Below, in pieces: positions 1 through 9,130 of a stretch of DNA of 59,171 nucleotides (position 1 is the first letter of the stretch; the number at the start of each line of letters is the position of its first letter). Made by a program: the position numbers and the translations under genes. The notes under the pieces were generated by a model. It was not told the origin of the DNA, ran no database searches, and saw only the letters and a list, made by a program, of their open reading frames with translations. The DNA is from Rossellomorea sp. BNER (lineage in GTDB: Bacteria > Bacillota > Bacilli > Bacillales > Bacillaceae_B), in assembly GCA_024213275.1 (NCBI GenBank), contig JANAVG010000022.1, forward strand, positions 1 through 59,171. The letters are read 5' to 3'.

Positions 1-80
1 TTTTTAGAATTAACGTTGACGTTTTGTCTTGTTCAGTTTTCAAGGTTCAATGTGTTCGCCTCGTTTGAAGCGACTTTATT
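1..80 (-). other. 16S rRNA 5' leader (partial rrn operon)
   Basis: The sequence downstream of the P2 promoter on the minus strand matches the conserved pre-16S leader of Bacillus rRNA operons. The 16S gene itself is not in the window. In B. subtilis the segment after lysS is likewise followed by an rRNA operon, which agrees with this placement. Confidence 0.75.
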
Positions 81-109
81 ATCTTACCACCCTGCAAAGT
101 CAGTGTCAA
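81..109 (-). promoter_or_regulatory. rrn P2 sigma-A promoter
   Basis: Reading on the minus strand, TTGACA (109-104), a 17-bp spacer and TAAGAT (86-81) form a near-consensus sigma-A promoter. A purine start site fits at about 74. The following sequence down to position 1 is the conserved Bacillus 16S leader type (contains CTTGAAAACTGAACAAG), so the promoter drives an rRNA operon whose 16S gene begins just outside the window. Confidence 0.85.
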
Positions 110-166
110 CAACTTTTTTTGGGATGTTTTTTTGTGTTAGCCCGCTTTTTTGCGGCAACAGATATT

Positions 167-195
167 AATATACCACCTAATTTATATCCGCGCAA
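167..195 (-). promoter_or_regulatory. rrn P1 promoter
   Basis: TTGCGC (195-190), a 17-bp spacer and TATATT (172-167) lie about 86 bp upstream of P2, preceded by an A/T-rich tract (200-235) resembling an UP element. Bacillus rrn operons usually carry such tandem P1/P2 promoters, and the likely start is the G near 159. The -35 hexamer is weak (3/6), so this call is less certain than P2. Confidence 0.6.
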
Positions 196-284
196 TAACT
201 TTTTTCTTTTTTTATACTTTTTATTTACCCAAATGTTTTTTATAAAAACTCAATGAAGAATATTCAACCATAAAAACTTTAACT

Positions 285-412
285 TCCTTATTGAGAAGCG
301 GAAGCGTCCTTGTACAAAGGAAGAAATGAGATTTCAGCACGCCCTCTGGCAATCACTTTCCGACCCACGTTGGGTAGGCCCATGAAAATCATAAGTAAAA
401 GAGGAAGACGCT
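285..412. repeat. Degenerate copy of the AGCGGAAGCG mosaic repeat
   Basis: The stretch begins GAGAAGCGGAAGCGTCCTTG and ends near GAAGACGCTAGTTCTAT, matching the two ends of the repeat family best preserved at 42119-42740. The middle is diverged. It lies between the rrn promoters and the lysS terminator and shows no coding potential. Confidence 0.5.
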
Positions 413-487
413 AGTTCTATACACTGATCATCCTTATTTATTAGTAAACACGTTAAAACCTATTTTCTTTTATATAGATAGAAATAA

Positions 488-518
488 AATAAGCTGATCC
501 TCTTGTGAGGATCAGCCT
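488..518 (-). terminator. lysS intrinsic terminator
   Basis: A perfect 10-bp stem (GCTGATCCTC / GAGGATCAGC, 493-516) with a 4-nt loop lies 11 nt after the lysS stop. It is followed on the minus strand by a T-rich stretch (TTATTTTATTTC). Confidence 0.8.
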
Positions 519-527
519 TAATTACGA

Positions 528-2015
528 TTAATCACGATGACGCATTAATGGAAACAGTAGTACGTCACGAATTGATGGGGAGTTAGTCAGTAACATAACC
601 AATCTGTCTATACCGATACCTAGTCCGCCTGTTGGAGGCATACCGTATTCTAATGCTTCAATAAAGTCATCATCCATCATATGTGCTTCGTCATTTCCTT
701 GCTCCCTCTCTTTTAGTTGAGCTTCAAAGCGTTGTCTTTGATCGATAGGATCATTTAACTCAGTAAAAGCATTAGCATGCTCACGTCCGACAATAAACAG
801 TTCAAAGCGATCTGTGAATCGAGGGTCTTCGTCATTCTTTTTCGCTAATGGAGAGATTTCTACCGGATGACCATAAATGAATGTCGGTTGAATTAGTTTT
901 TCTTCTACTTTTTGTTCAAAAAACTCATTTAATACATGACCAAATTGCATGGTCTCTTTAATCTCAATTCCATGTTCTTTTGCAAGTTGTCTTGCTTCTT
1001 CGTCGGTCATCTCTTTCCAGAAGTCTACCCCTGTATATTCTTTTACGGCATCTGCCATATGAAGTCTTGTCCATTCCGGCTCTAAGTTAACTTCATAATC
1101 ACCATATTGAACGGATGTAGAACCAAGAACCTCACGTGCGATGTGAGCGACAAGGTTTTCTGTAAGGCTCATAATGTCACGGTAATCCGCATATGCTTCG
1201 TAAAGTTCGATCATCGTAAACTCTGGGTTATGTCTAGTAGAGACGCCTTCATTACGGAATACTCTTCCGATTTCATAAACCTTTTCTAATCCACCTACAA
1301 TTAGGCGTTTTAGATGTAGTTCAATCGCAATACGCATAAACAATGGCATGTCTAAAGCATTATGGTGGGTCGTGAATGGACGAGCCGAAGCCCCGCCAGC
1401 AATGGCATGCATCATAGGTGTTTCAACTTCTAAGTATCCATGATCGTCTAGGTACCTTCTCATTGATTGAATGATACGGCTACGAGTAATAAACGTATTT
1501 TTGCTTTCCTGGCTTGTAATTAGATCTAGGTAGCGTTGACGATAACGTTGTTCTACATCTTTTAAGCCGTGGAATTTTTCCGGTAGTGGACGTAAAGATT
1601 TTGTTAGTAACTCGAAGCTCTTTGCTTTCACTGAAAGTTCGCCAACTTTTGTTTTGAACACAGTTCCTGTAATTCCAATTAGATCCCCAAGATCCGCAGT
1701 ATTGAAAAGCTCATACTGTTCTTCCCCAACAGCATCTTTTCTCACATAGATCTGAATTTGACCCTGTAAGTCTTGAACATGAGCAAAGCCAGCTTTTCCT
1801 TTTCCGCGCTTTGTCATAATTCTACCTGCAATGGTTACGGAAGCTTCTTTTTCTTCTAGTTCTTCTTTTGAGAATGTATCATATTCAGCGATGATCCCTG
1901 CTGAGTTATGAGAACGGTCAAAACGTTTTCCAAAAGGATCTCTACCGCCTGAACGAATCGATTCCATCTTTTCACGTCTCACCCGTAATTGGTCGTTTTG
2001 TTCTTCGTGACTCAT
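528..2015 (-). CDS. lysS: Lysyl-tRNA synthetase, class II
   Basis: Charges tRNA-Lys with lysine using ATP in the cytoplasm. The 495-residue product has the family's usual length. It carries an N-terminal OB-fold anticodon-binding domain (about residues 55-145) and a class II catalytic core with motif 2 around FRNEG (about 250-275) and motif 3 GLGIGIDRLVML near the C-terminus. The ATG is preceded by AGGAGT at 7 nt spacing. It is the last gene before the next rRNA operon, as in B. subtilis, and is separated from dusB by a terminator, so it probably has its own promoter in 2016-2185. Confidence 0.97.
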   Translation of the reverse strand: MSHEEQNDQLRVRREKMESIRSGGRDPFGKRFDRSHNSAGIIAEYDTFSKEELEEKEASVTIAGRIMTKRGKGKAGFAHVQDLQGQIQIYVRKDAVGEEQYELFNTADLGDLIGITGTVFKTKVGELSVKAKSFELLTKSLRPLPEKFHGLKDVEQRYRQRYLDLITSQESKNTFITRSRIIQSMRRYLDDHGYLEVETPMMHAIAGGASARPFTTHHNALDMPLFMRIAIELHLKRLIVGGLEKVYEIGRVFRNEGVSTRHNPEFTMIELYEAYADYRDIMSLTENLVAHIAREVLGSTSVQYGDYEVNLEPEWTRLHMADAVKEYTGVDFWKEMTDEEARQLAKEHGIEIKETMQFGHVLNEFFEQKVEEKLIQPTFIYGHPVEISPLAKKNDEDPRFTDRFELFIVGREHANAFTELNDPIDQRQRFEAQLKEREQGNDEAHMMDDDFIEALEYGMPPTGGLGIGIDRLVMLLTNSPSIRDVLLFPLMRHRD

Positions 2016-2185
2016 GTTTTCACTCCTATTCTATTGATTTATCTATTATTTTTTATCTCTTATATACCATCCTATTTTACACAATATAAGGAAAGGACAC
2101 ACCCCTAAAGTTTTATATGGAAATAAAGTTCAAGGTAACAAATCTTATCATGACAAATATTTTAGCTTAAATCAATACGAATACT

Positions 2186-2236
2186 AAAAAACAAGGACTG
2201 TATCGTGTAGGCAGCTTCACCTGAACGATCAGTCCC
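2186..2236 (-). terminator. Terminator downstream of dusB
   Basis: On the minus strand GGACTG..CGT and ACG..CAGTCC (between 2235 and 2195) pair imperfectly around a large loop, followed by TTGTTTTTTAG. It closes the folate/dusB operon and separates it from lysS. Confidence 0.6.
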
Positions 2237-2241
2237 TTTAC

Positions 2242-3237
2242 TTATCCTGCATTGGGTTGTTGTTTTGCCTCTACATCTTCAACTAGCTGTTCAAGCACTC
2301 CAACAAGCTCTGCTCTTGTATCACATTCGTTAATGGCGTTACGCACCTTGGCATTTCCTCTAATTCCTTTTAAATACCATGCTGCATGTTTTCTCATTTC
2401 GCGAACGGCTATATTTTCATTCTTTAGCGAAATTAGACGGTCAAGGTGAAGAGTACATACATTGATTTTTTCTCTTACAGATGGTTCAGGAACATATTCT
2501 CCCGTTTCAAGGTATTTAACGGTTTGATAGATCATCCATGGATTACCCAATGCTGCTCTACCAATCATAACCCCATCGACTCCTGTTTCATCAAGCATAC
2601 GCTTTGCATCTTCTGGTGTTTTTACATCACCATTTCCGATGACCGGAATATTCACAGACTCTTTCACTTCTTTGATAATATCCCAGTTTGCAACACCTTC
2701 GTACATTTGTACACGAGTACGTCCATGAAGAGAAACAGCTTTCCCGCCAGCACGTTCAATCGCACGGGCGTTTTCAACAGCATAGATATGGTCATCGTCC
2801 CAACCCATTCTCATTTTAACTGTTACAGGCTTATCCACTTTATCTGTCACAGCTGCTACCATTTCGTAAATTTTGTTGGGATCAAGTAACCACTTTGCTC
2901 CAGCATCACATTTTGTAATTTTTGGAACAGGACATCCCATATTGATATCAATAATATCTGCGTTTGTATTTTTATCAACAAATTGAGCCGCTTGTACCAA
3001 TGTGTCTTTTTCTCCGCCAAATATTTGAAGGCTCAACGGATTCTCACGCTCATCTATATAAAGCATATTCATTGTTTTTCTATTTTGAAGGACAATACCT
3101 TTATCACTAATCATTTCGGCGCAAACTAAGCCGGCACCGAATTCTTTGACAGTTAAACGAAAGGCTGAATTACAGATACCTGCCATCGGAGCAAGGACTA
3201 CCTGATTATCCATTTTAATATCACCAATTTTTAACAC
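2242..3237 (-). CDS. dusB: tRNA-dihydrouridine synthase (DusB family)
   Basis: FMN-dependent enzyme reducing specific uridines of tRNA to dihydrouridine. The 331-residue product is a TIM-barrel Dus protein: substrate/FMN loop LAPMAGICNSAF (about 15-26), catalytic Cys102 in NMGCPVPK, KMRMGWD near 145, and a C-terminal helical domain. Translation starts at GTG with AAGGAGG 8 nt upstream. It corresponds to yacF of B. subtilis and follows folK and the HTH gene in the folate operon. The exact uridine modified is not shown by the sequence. Confidence 0.94.
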   Translation of the reverse strand: MLKIGDIKMDNQVVLAPMAGICNSAFRLTVKEFGAGLVCAEMISDKGIVLQNRKTMNMLYIDERENPLSLQIFGGEKDTLVQAAQFVDKNTNADIIDINMGCPVPKITKCDAGAKWLLDPNKIYEMVAAVTDKVDKPVTVKMRMGWDDDHIYAVENARAIERAGGKAVSLHGRTRVQMYEGVANWDIIKEVKESVNIPVIGNGDVKTPEDAKRMLDETGVDGVMIGRAALGNPWMIYQTVKYLETGEYVPEPSVREKINVCTLHLDRLISLKNENIAVREMRKHAAWYLKGIRGNAKVRNAINECDTRAELVGVLEQLVEDVEAKQQPNAG

Positions 3238-3271
3238 ACAAATAACCTCCTTTTTCCAGCTTTTAATCTAT

Positions 3272-3481
3272 CTATTCATCAGGTGGAGTTAAATCCGATA
3301 CTGAAATTGAAAGGGTTTCCGCTACTTTTTCAAGGACTTCTTGAGAAGGTATGCGATTTCCTCTTTCTATTTCACCTAATACAGATACGGATATGCTTAA
3401 CTCCTTTGCTAAACCTTCTTGAGTATATCCTTTTAGTTTCCTAAATGCGCGTATGCGTCTTCCCCATTTATCTGTTTCCAT
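3272..3481 (-). CDS. yazB: Small XRE-family HTH protein (YazB-like)
   Basis: A 69-residue protein that is essentially one helix-turn-helix DNA-binding domain (IRAFRKLKGYTQEGLAKELS, then SVSVLGEIERGNRIPS). No effector domain is visible. Its first 49 nt overlap the 3' end of folK in another frame, implying translational coupling. The B. subtilis homologue yazB has the same size and position between folK and dusB. Its regulon is unknown to me; control of the folate operon is a reasonable guess from location only. Confidence 0.85.
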   Translation of the reverse strand: METDKWGRRIRAFRKLKGYTQEGLAKELSISVSVLGEIERGNRIPSQEVLEKVAETLSISVSDLTPPDE

Positions 3482-3960
3482 AACCGAACTCCTTCTTTAT
3501 CAGGTGTATTTTCTAGAAATTCTTTGAACGGTGTTTGGAACATAGGGTGCATTAAATCTTTAGATACCTCTAAAAGAGGCACTAATACGAATGCTCTTTC
3601 ATGCATCCGAGGGTGTGGGAGTATAAGTTTCTCTGATTCAATATTTTCGTGATTATAGAGTAAAATGTCAAGGTCTATTATCCTCGGACCCCACTTGAAT
3701 TCCCTCTTTCTCCCCATGTCAATTTCGTTTTGTAAACACTGATATAACAGATTTTCAGCTGATAAATCCGTCTTAATTTTTACAACTAAATTCAAAAAAC
3801 TACCTTGTTCCGTATATCCAACAGGATCCGTTTCATAGATAGAGGACTGTCCAATGATGGTAATTCCTTCATGACTATCTAACAGTTCAATGGCTTCCTT
3901 TAAATATCCAAGTCTATCACCAACATTAGAACCGAGTGATAGATAAGCAACATTATTCAT
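3433..3960 (-). CDS. folK: HPPK, folate biosynthesis
   Basis: 2-amino-4-hydroxy-6-hydroxymethyldihydropteridine pyrophosphokinase: transfers pyrophosphate from ATP to hydroxymethyl-dihydropterin. The N-terminus MNNVAYLSLGSNVGDR is the canonical HPPK start and GPRIIDLDILLY carries the Mg-binding Asp96/Asp98. I place the start at ATG 3960, one base after the folB stop, rather than 26 codons upstream inside folB: this gives 175 residues, normal for the family, with a GGGG Shine-Dalgarno at the folB end. It supplies the pterin substrate for FolP. Confidence 0.95.
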   Translation of the reverse strand: MNNVAYLSLGSNVGDRLGYLKEAIELLDSHEGITIIGQSSIYETDPVGYTEQGSFLNLVVKIKTDLSAENLLYQCLQNEIDMGRKREFKWGPRIIDLDILLYNHENIESEKLILPHPRMHERAFVLVPLLEVSKDLMHPMFQTPFKEFLENTPDKEGVRLWKQINGEDAYAHLGN

Positions 3961-3961
3961 A

Positions 3962-4321
3962 TTATCTGCCCCTTGTAATTTCCACCGCAACCGATTGATA
4001 GTGTCCAGGTATTGGTGGATCTGGCTTGATGAGTTCAATTGTACATTCTTGAATTAATGAAAATTCATTTAATAGGCTATCTGCAAGTTTCCTTGCAACG
4101 GTTTCCACTAAATTATAGGATTCGCCTTCCACTACCTCTTTACACACAGTATATACTTCACCGTAATGAACGGAGTCTTCGAGGTTATCACTTTTTCCCG
4201 ACTTCTCTAAATCAAGATATAAGGTTAGGTTTACTCTAAACCTTTGCCCCAATCGATTTTCTTCTGGAAAAACTCCATGATATCCATAAAACTCTAAGCC
4301 ATTTAAATAGATTTTGTCCAT
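3962..4321 (-). CDS. folB: Dihydroneopterin aldolase
   Basis: Cleaves 7,8-dihydroneopterin to hydroxymethyl-dihydropterin and glycolaldehyde, the step before FolK. The 119-residue protein has the family signature FYGYHGVFPEENRLGQRF near the N-terminus and ELIKPDPPIPGH near the C-terminus, which supplies the conserved active-site lysine. The ATG lies 19 nt inside the end of folP, and folK begins one base after its stop, so all three are tightly coupled. Confidence 0.95.
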   Translation of the reverse strand: MDKIYLNGLEFYGYHGVFPEENRLGQRFRVNLTLYLDLEKSGKSDNLEDSVHYGEVYTVCKEVVEGESYNLVETVARKLADSLLNEFSLIQECTIELIKPDPPIPGHYQSVAVEITRGR

Positions 4322-5145
4322 GAGCGATCCCTCCCTATTAGTACATCCATCATTTTTGTCATTCGGCTCATTTCTTTAACATCGTGAACACGAATCATAT
4401 GACAACCTTTTTGAATTCCATAACAGACGGTAGCCCCTGTTCCTTCCATTCTTTCCTCCACGGGTAGATTGAGAATATGTCCGATCGTTGATTTACGTGA
4501 TGTTGCTAATAGGACTGGAAAATTCATTTCAACCACTTTGTCTAGGTTCTGCATCATTGCCATATTTTGTTCCACATCTTTAGCAAATCCAATCCCCGGA
4601 TCTAAAATAATCTGCTCTTCTCGTACCCCTGCCTCTCTCACAATCCGAATACTTTCTTCCAAATCCTTTATCACATCTGGAATAAATTGATGATAATCTC
4701 GTTTTTCACGGTTATGCATAAGAATAATAGGCACCCCGAGTTCCGCTGCTACTTTTGCCATATCAGGGTCTTTCTTAGCGCCCCATACATCATTAATGAT
4801 ATGGGCTCCTGCCAAAACCGCTTGCTTTGCCGTTTCTGCCTTATACGTATCAATGGAAATTGGAACAGAAACTGCTTTTGAAATCGCTTTGATAACAGGG
4901 ACCACTCGGTTGATTTCTTCCTGAACCGAGACAGGGGCATGTCCGGGCCTGGTTGATTCGCCACCGATATCAATCAGGTCTGCTCCATCATGTACCATTT
5001 GTTTTGCACGCGCTACCGCTTTTTCTATTTCATTAAAATGTCCACCATCAGAGAATGAATCAGGAGTAACATTTAAAATTCCCATAACCATTGTTTTTTT
5101 TTGTAAATCTAATTGAAAATTACCACAAGAAATAATTGAGTTCAC
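4303..5145 (-). CDS. folP: Dihydropteroate synthase
   Basis: Condenses hydroxymethyl-dihydropterin pyrophosphate with p-aminobenzoate; this is the sulfonamide target (sul in B. subtilis). Signatures are MGILNVTPDSFSDGG (about residues 20-35) and DIGGESTRPG (about 60-69), the pterin and phosphate binding loops. The open frame extends to 5187, but I choose GTG 5145: GGAG lies 8 nt upstream, overlapping the pabC stop region, and the protein then has 280 residues, like its homologues. It unites the pteridine and PABA branches encoded on either side. Confidence 0.95.
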   Translation of the reverse strand: MNSIISCGNFQLDLQKKTMVMGILNVTPDSFSDGGHFNEIEKAVARAKQMVHDGADLIDIGGESTRPGHAPVSVQEEINRVVPVIKAISKAVSVPISIDTYKAETAKQAVLAGAHIINDVWGAKKDPDMAKVAAELGVPIILMHNREKRDYHQFIPDVIKDLEESIRIVREAGVREEQIILDPGIGFAKDVEQNMAMMQNLDKVVEMNFPVLLATSRKSTIGHILNLPVEERMEGTGATVCYGIQKGCHMIRVHDVKEMSRMTKMMDVLIGRDRSWTKSI

Positions 5146-5156
5146 TTTCTTTTCTC

Positions 5157-6017
5157 CTACTCTATTTGTTTTCGGGACAATAAACATTCTGTATGACTAT
5201 CATACATCTCATAGAACCTCTTAACAAAGCTCCCTTTGTTTCCTGGAAAAGCATGATCCTCAAGTAGTTTTAAAGGAGTGATTTCTTGAATCGAATTTGT
5301 AAAAAACACTTCATCAGCCCTAAATAAATCCTCTTTAGGGAAAAAACCAATCTTAATTTCGACCCCTAAAGCTTTAGCAAGACTGATGATATATTGCCTT
5401 GTCACTCCGTTTAAAATACCCGTTTCCGTAGTCGGACTATATAGGCATTCATCCCTTACCCAAAAAAGATTCGATGTAATTCCTTCTGCAATGGCATCAT
5501 CTGCTGTTAGGAAAATTCCCTCTGTTTGTTTAAGGTCTCCAATTTCCCTTTTCGCCATAATATTATTTAAATAGTGATGTGATTTTAACCGTTTTGGTGT
5601 TTCTGGAGTATTTCGTCTGGTACATAATATTTTTCCGTTTTTTTCTGCTAATGGTGACATGGGTGGAAGCGGCTTCTGAAAAACGATCCAATTCGGCTGC
5701 AAATAAGGCTCAACTTGTAATCCAATCTCTCCTATACCAGCAGAAACATTTAAACGGATATAGGAATTCTCTAATTGATTACGATAGCAGAGAGTTTCAA
5801 TAACCTTTAAGATTTCCTCTCGGTCCGCTTCCCATTCGACATTTAAAGTTTTTAAGCTTTCTTCTAATCTATCAAGATGGTCATTTAGTAGAAAAGGATG
5901 ACCGTTGTAAGTTCTAAAAGTTTCAAATACCCCTAAACCATATAGGAAGCCATGATCAAAAGGTGAAATTTTTGCTTCTTCCTTCTTGAAGACTTCTCCA
6001 TTCAAGGCAATATACAA
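5157..6017 (-). CDS. pabC: Aminodeoxychorismate lyase
   Basis: PLP fold-type IV enzyme releasing pyruvate from 4-amino-4-deoxychorismate to give p-aminobenzoate. The 286-residue protein has the family Lys145 (RLKSHHYLNN) expected to bind PLP, and the C-terminal FFTNSIQEITPL segment. Translation begins at TTG, with AGGAGG 8 nt upstream. It sits between pabA and folP, as in B. subtilis. Branched-chain or D-amino acid aminotransferases share the fold, but the operon context decides for PabC. Confidence 0.93.
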   Translation of the reverse strand: MYIALNGEVFKKEEAKISPFDHGFLYGLGVFETFRTYNGHPFLLNDHLDRLEESLKTLNVEWEADREEILKVIETLCYRNQLENSYIRLNVSAGIGEIGLQVEPYLQPNWIVFQKPLPPMSPLAEKNGKILCTRRNTPETPKRLKSHHYLNNIMAKREIGDLKQTEGIFLTADDAIAEGITSNLFWVRDECLYSPTTETGILNGVTRQYIISLAKALGVEIKIGFFPKEDLFRADEVFFTNSIQEITPLKLLEDHAFPGNKGSFVKRFYEMYDSHTECLLSRKQIE

Positions 6018-6032
6018 ATTTACAACCTCCTT

Positions 6033-6620
6033 TTACATTGCAACAGGTTGCTTCTTATAAGAGTTCAAAAAGTTCTTTAATAGTTCTTTTCCGTATTCGG
6101 TCATAATCGATTCAGGATGAAATTGAACCCCTTCAATAGGAAGTGTTTTATGGCGAATCGCCATGATTTCTCCTTCTTCGGTTTCCGCAGTAATTTCAAG
6201 ACAATCAGGGATTGTCTCTTTTATAACAATTAAAGAATGATAACGAGTGGCATTAAAAGAGGACGGAATATCTTTAAAAATCGAATGTTGGTTATGAAAA
6301 ATCTTCGACGTTTTTCCATGCATAAGATGTTCTGCCCTAATTACCTCTCCACCAAAAACTTGGGCAATGGATTGATGACCAAGGCAAACCCCGAATATTG
6401 GAATCTTCCCTGCAAAATACTCAATCGCTTTTAGACTAATCCCTGCCTCATTCGGACTGCAGGGGCCGGGGGAAATCATTAAATAATCAGGGTTTAACCC
6501 TTCTATTTCTGCTAGATTGATTTCATCGTTTCTTTTTACGACGAGTTCTTCCCCTAATTCACCTAAAAACTGAACAAGGTTATAGGTGAATGAATCATAA
6601 TTATCTATCATTAAAATCAT
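6033..6620 (-). CDS. pabA: Glutamine amidotransferase of PABA/anthranilate synthase
   Basis: Class I glutaminase subunit delivering ammonia to PabB (and in Bacillus also to TrpE). Catalytic Cys79 is in FGVCLGHQ, and the partner His/Glu are in GVQFHPESIM near residue 170. I prefer ATG 6620 (195 residues, MILMIDNYDSFTYN) over ATG 6626 because the GGGGG Shine-Dalgarno is 8 nt from it. Its start lies inside the 3' end of pabB, so the two subunits are coupled. Confidence 0.95.
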   Translation of the reverse strand: MILMIDNYDSFTYNLVQFLGELGEELVVKRNDEINLAEIEGLNPDYLMISPGPCSPNEAGISLKAIEYFAGKIPIFGVCLGHQSIAQVFGGEVIRAEHLMHGKTSKIFHNQHSIFKDIPSSFNATRYHSLIVIKETIPDCLEITAETEEGEIMAIRHKTLPIEGVQFHPESIMTEYGKELLKNFLNSYKKQPVAM

Positions 6621-8028
6621 GTTCATTTCCCCCTTTCTTCTCAGCTAACTCTTTGGCATTCCAGAGTGCCCTTGCTTTTTTTAACGATTCTCTGTATTCG
6701 TATTTAGGGTTTGAATCAATAACAACACCTGCTCCGGCCTGGATGTAAGCTTGTTGATTTTGAACAAGCATGGTTCGAATAATAATATTCAATTCCATGT
6801 CCCCATTAAAACCAATCCAACCAACTGATCCAGTGTATATCCCCCGGCGTACCGGTTCTAACTCTTCAATAATTTCCATCGTCCTTACTTTTGGGGCTCC
6901 TGTAATTGTCCCGCCAGGAAAAACCGATCTAATAAGGTCATAGCCACTTTTATTCTTCGCTAAGCGGCCCCGAACATTCGAAACAATATGCATGACATGT
7001 GAATATTTTTCAATCACCATGAATTCATTCACTTCAACCGTTCCGTATTCACATACTCGGCCTAAATCATTTCTTTCCAAATCAACAAGCATAACGTGTT
7101 CTGCTCGTTCTTTTTCATTTTCGATTAATTCATCCGCTAGTTGTTGATCCTCTATTTCATCTTTCCCACGTGAACGAGTTCCTGCAATTGGTCTTGTGCT
7201 AACATTTTCTCCATCCTTTTTTACTAATAGTTCAGGCGAGCCTGAAACGATTTGAAAATCGGGAGTTTGAATATAACTCATATACGGAGAAGGGTTAAGG
7301 GTCCTCAATTGTTTATAAACTTCAAAGGGGTGTACCAACAAGGCTTGATTTTGCCTTACCGACAGATTCACTTGAAAAACATCACCCTGCGAGATATAAT
7401 TTTGGATTTTTTCTACTGCTTCTTTAAACTGAGATTCATCCATTGAAACACAAATATCACTTGGTGAGGTTAAAGCGGTTTTACTATACACATGCTTCTT
7501 TTTGCTTAAAGCCTCTCTCCAAGTACTTGTCCACACATTGAGAAATTCTTCTCCACAATTTTGATCAGCAATAACCATCATCCAGAGCTGTTCCTTTTGG
7601 TGGTCGAAAACAACCCATTGGTCATAAATAAAAAAGTAAAGTTGTGGAATTTCTATATCATCCTTCGCAAGGTTCGGTAGTTTTTCAATATTACGGGCAT
7701 AGTCATAGCTAATAAAACCTATTGCTCCCCCTTGGAAATCTGGTAAATGAGGCTGTTTGTCAAGGGTATAGGGTTGTATCCATGAATATAAAGCTTCTAA
7801 AGGGTCACCTGTTATGAAATGATCGCCATCTGACTCTTTCACTTCTAAACCATCTTTATTTGCTTTTACGATCTCCTTTGGCTTAAGTCCTGCAATACTG
7901 TAACGGCCGCCTCGTCCACTTTCTAATAAAAGGTGGTACTCTTCTGTAGAACTTAATAGCCCATAGGCATCTATAAATTGTTCAATTGAACAAGAAAAAG
8001 TTTGATAAAAAAGGTGTTTATCTTCCAC
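6601..8028 (-). CDS. pabB: Aminodeoxychorismate synthase component I
   Basis: Chorismate-utilising enzyme aminating chorismate to 4-amino-4-deoxychorismate. The 475-residue protein has an N-terminal anthranilate-synthase-I-like region and a C-terminal chorismate-binding domain with SRPIAGTRSRG-type (here STRPIAGTRSRG) and MLVDLERNDLGRV motifs, FPGGTITGAPKVR and YTGSVGWIG. The start is GTG, preceded by AGGAGAG. It is the first gene of the pabB-A-C-folP-B-K cluster. TrpE is similar, but the surrounding folate genes favour PabB. Confidence 0.95.
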   Translation of the reverse strand: MEDKHLFYQTFSCSIEQFIDAYGLLSSTEEYHLLLESGRGGRYSIAGLKPKEIVKANKDGLEVKESDGDHFITGDPLEALYSWIQPYTLDKQPHLPDFQGGAIGFISYDYARNIEKLPNLAKDDIEIPQLYFFIYDQWVVFDHQKEQLWMMVIADQNCGEEFLNVWTSTWREALSKKKHVYSKTALTSPSDICVSMDESQFKEAVEKIQNYISQGDVFQVNLSVRQNQALLVHPFEVYKQLRTLNPSPYMSYIQTPDFQIVSGSPELLVKKDGENVSTRPIAGTRSRGKDEIEDQQLADELIENEKERAEHVMLVDLERNDLGRVCEYGTVEVNEFMVIEKYSHVMHIVSNVRGRLAKNKSGYDLIRSVFPGGTITGAPKVRTMEIIEELEPVRRGIYTGSVGWIGFNGDMELNIIIRTMLVQNQQAYIQAGAGVVIDSNPKYEYRESLKKARALWNAKELAEKKGGNEHDFNDR

Positions 8029-8112
8029 CGATGTTCACTCTCCTAGAGATTGTCTATGTTTCCATCATACATGAAGTTGTTTTCTGTTTCATCGGTGAAT
8101 CTTTTCCTGAAT

Positions 8113-8173
8113 AAAAAAAACTGACCTAAAAGAGCCGTTTCTTCCTGGAAGTAGAAAGCTCTTATTAGGTCAG
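8113..8173 (-). terminator. cysK terminator
   Basis: A long stem (CTGACCTAATAAGAGC / GCTCTTTTAGGTCAG, 8173-8121 on the minus strand) followed directly by TTTTTTTTATTC, 15 nt after the cysK stop. It separates cysK from the folate operon. Confidence 0.9.
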
Positions 8174-8187
8174 TTACATATAATTCC

Positions 8188-9117
8188 TTAGTTTTCTTCA
8201 AATTGATAGAGTGGAGTGCTTAAATAGCGCTCACCATTACTTGGAATAATAGCCAAAACTTTCTTTCCTTTTCCTAGCTTTTTAGCCACTTCTGCAGCTG
8301 CGTAGATGGCTGCTCCTGAGGAAATCCCCCCTAGAATACCTTCTTCTTTCGCAGCTCTTCTTGCCCAATCAAAGGCTTCATCTTTCTCAACACCAATGAC
8401 TTCATCATAAATATTAGTATTTAGAATTTCTGGAATAAACCCTGCTCCAAGCCCTTGGATTTTATGTGGTCCTGGTTTTCCGCCTGCTAAAATGGGAGAA
8501 TCGGAAGGCTCAACTGCGTAGATCTTAATATCAGGGTACTTTTCTTTTAACACCTGACCTGCGCCTGAAATCGTTCCCCCGGTTCCAATTCCAGAAACAA
8601 ATGCGTCTAGTTGATCACCCATTTGTTCAACAATTTCTTTCCCAGTTGTACGTTTATGAACTTCGGGATTCGCTTCATTTTTAAACTGCTGCGGCATGAA
8701 GTACCCTTTTTCGCTTACTAATTCCTCCGCTTTTCGAATAGCACCATTCATTCCATCAGAACCAGGTGTAAGGACAAGTTCAGCTCCATAGGCGCGAAGA
8801 AGATTTCTTCTTTCCATACTCATTGTATCAGGCATAACTAATACGGATTTGTATCCTTTTGCTGCAGCAATCATGGCAAGACCGATTCCAGTATTACCAC
8901 TAGTTGGTTCAACAATCGTATCCCCAGCTTTCAAATTTCCTTCCTCTTCAGCTGCTTCAATCATAGAAAGGGCAATCCGATCTTTTACACTGCTTCCTGG
9001 ATTCATATACTCAAGCTTTAAATAAACTTCTGCACTATCTTCACCAATTAAGCGATTCAGTTTAACAATCGGTGTTTGCCCTACTAATTCTGAAATAGAA
9101 TTTGCCACACGTACCAT
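8188..9117 (-). CDS. cysK: Cysteine synthase A
   Basis: O-acetylserine (thiol)-lyase: PLP enzyme making cysteine from O-acetylserine and sulfide. The 309-residue product has PLP Lys45 in NPGSSVKDRIAL, the substrate loop TSGNTG (72-77) and the GIGTGGTISG phosphate-binding loop. It is monocistronic: a terminator follows and a promoter with a CymR-like operator precedes it. In B. subtilis CysK also partners CymR, the cysteine regulator, and cysK occupies the same position after hslO and the PrsA-like gene. Confidence 0.96.
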   Translation of the reverse strand: MVRVANSISELVGQTPIVKLNRLIGEDSAEVYLKLEYMNPGSSVKDRIALSMIEAAEEEGNLKAGDTIVEPTSGNTGIGLAMIAAAKGYKSVLVMPDTMSMERRNLLRAYGAELVLTPGSDGMNGAIRKAEELVSEKGYFMPQQFKNEANPEVHKRTTGKEIVEQMGDQLDAFVSGIGTGGTISGAGQVLKEKYPDIKIYAVEPSDSPILAGGKPGPHKIQGLGAGFIPEILNTNIYDEVIGVEKDEAFDWARRAAKEEGILGGISSGAAIYAAAEVAKKLGKGKKVLAIIPSNGERYLSTPLYQFEEN

Positions 9118-9130
9118 TTGTCTCCACTCC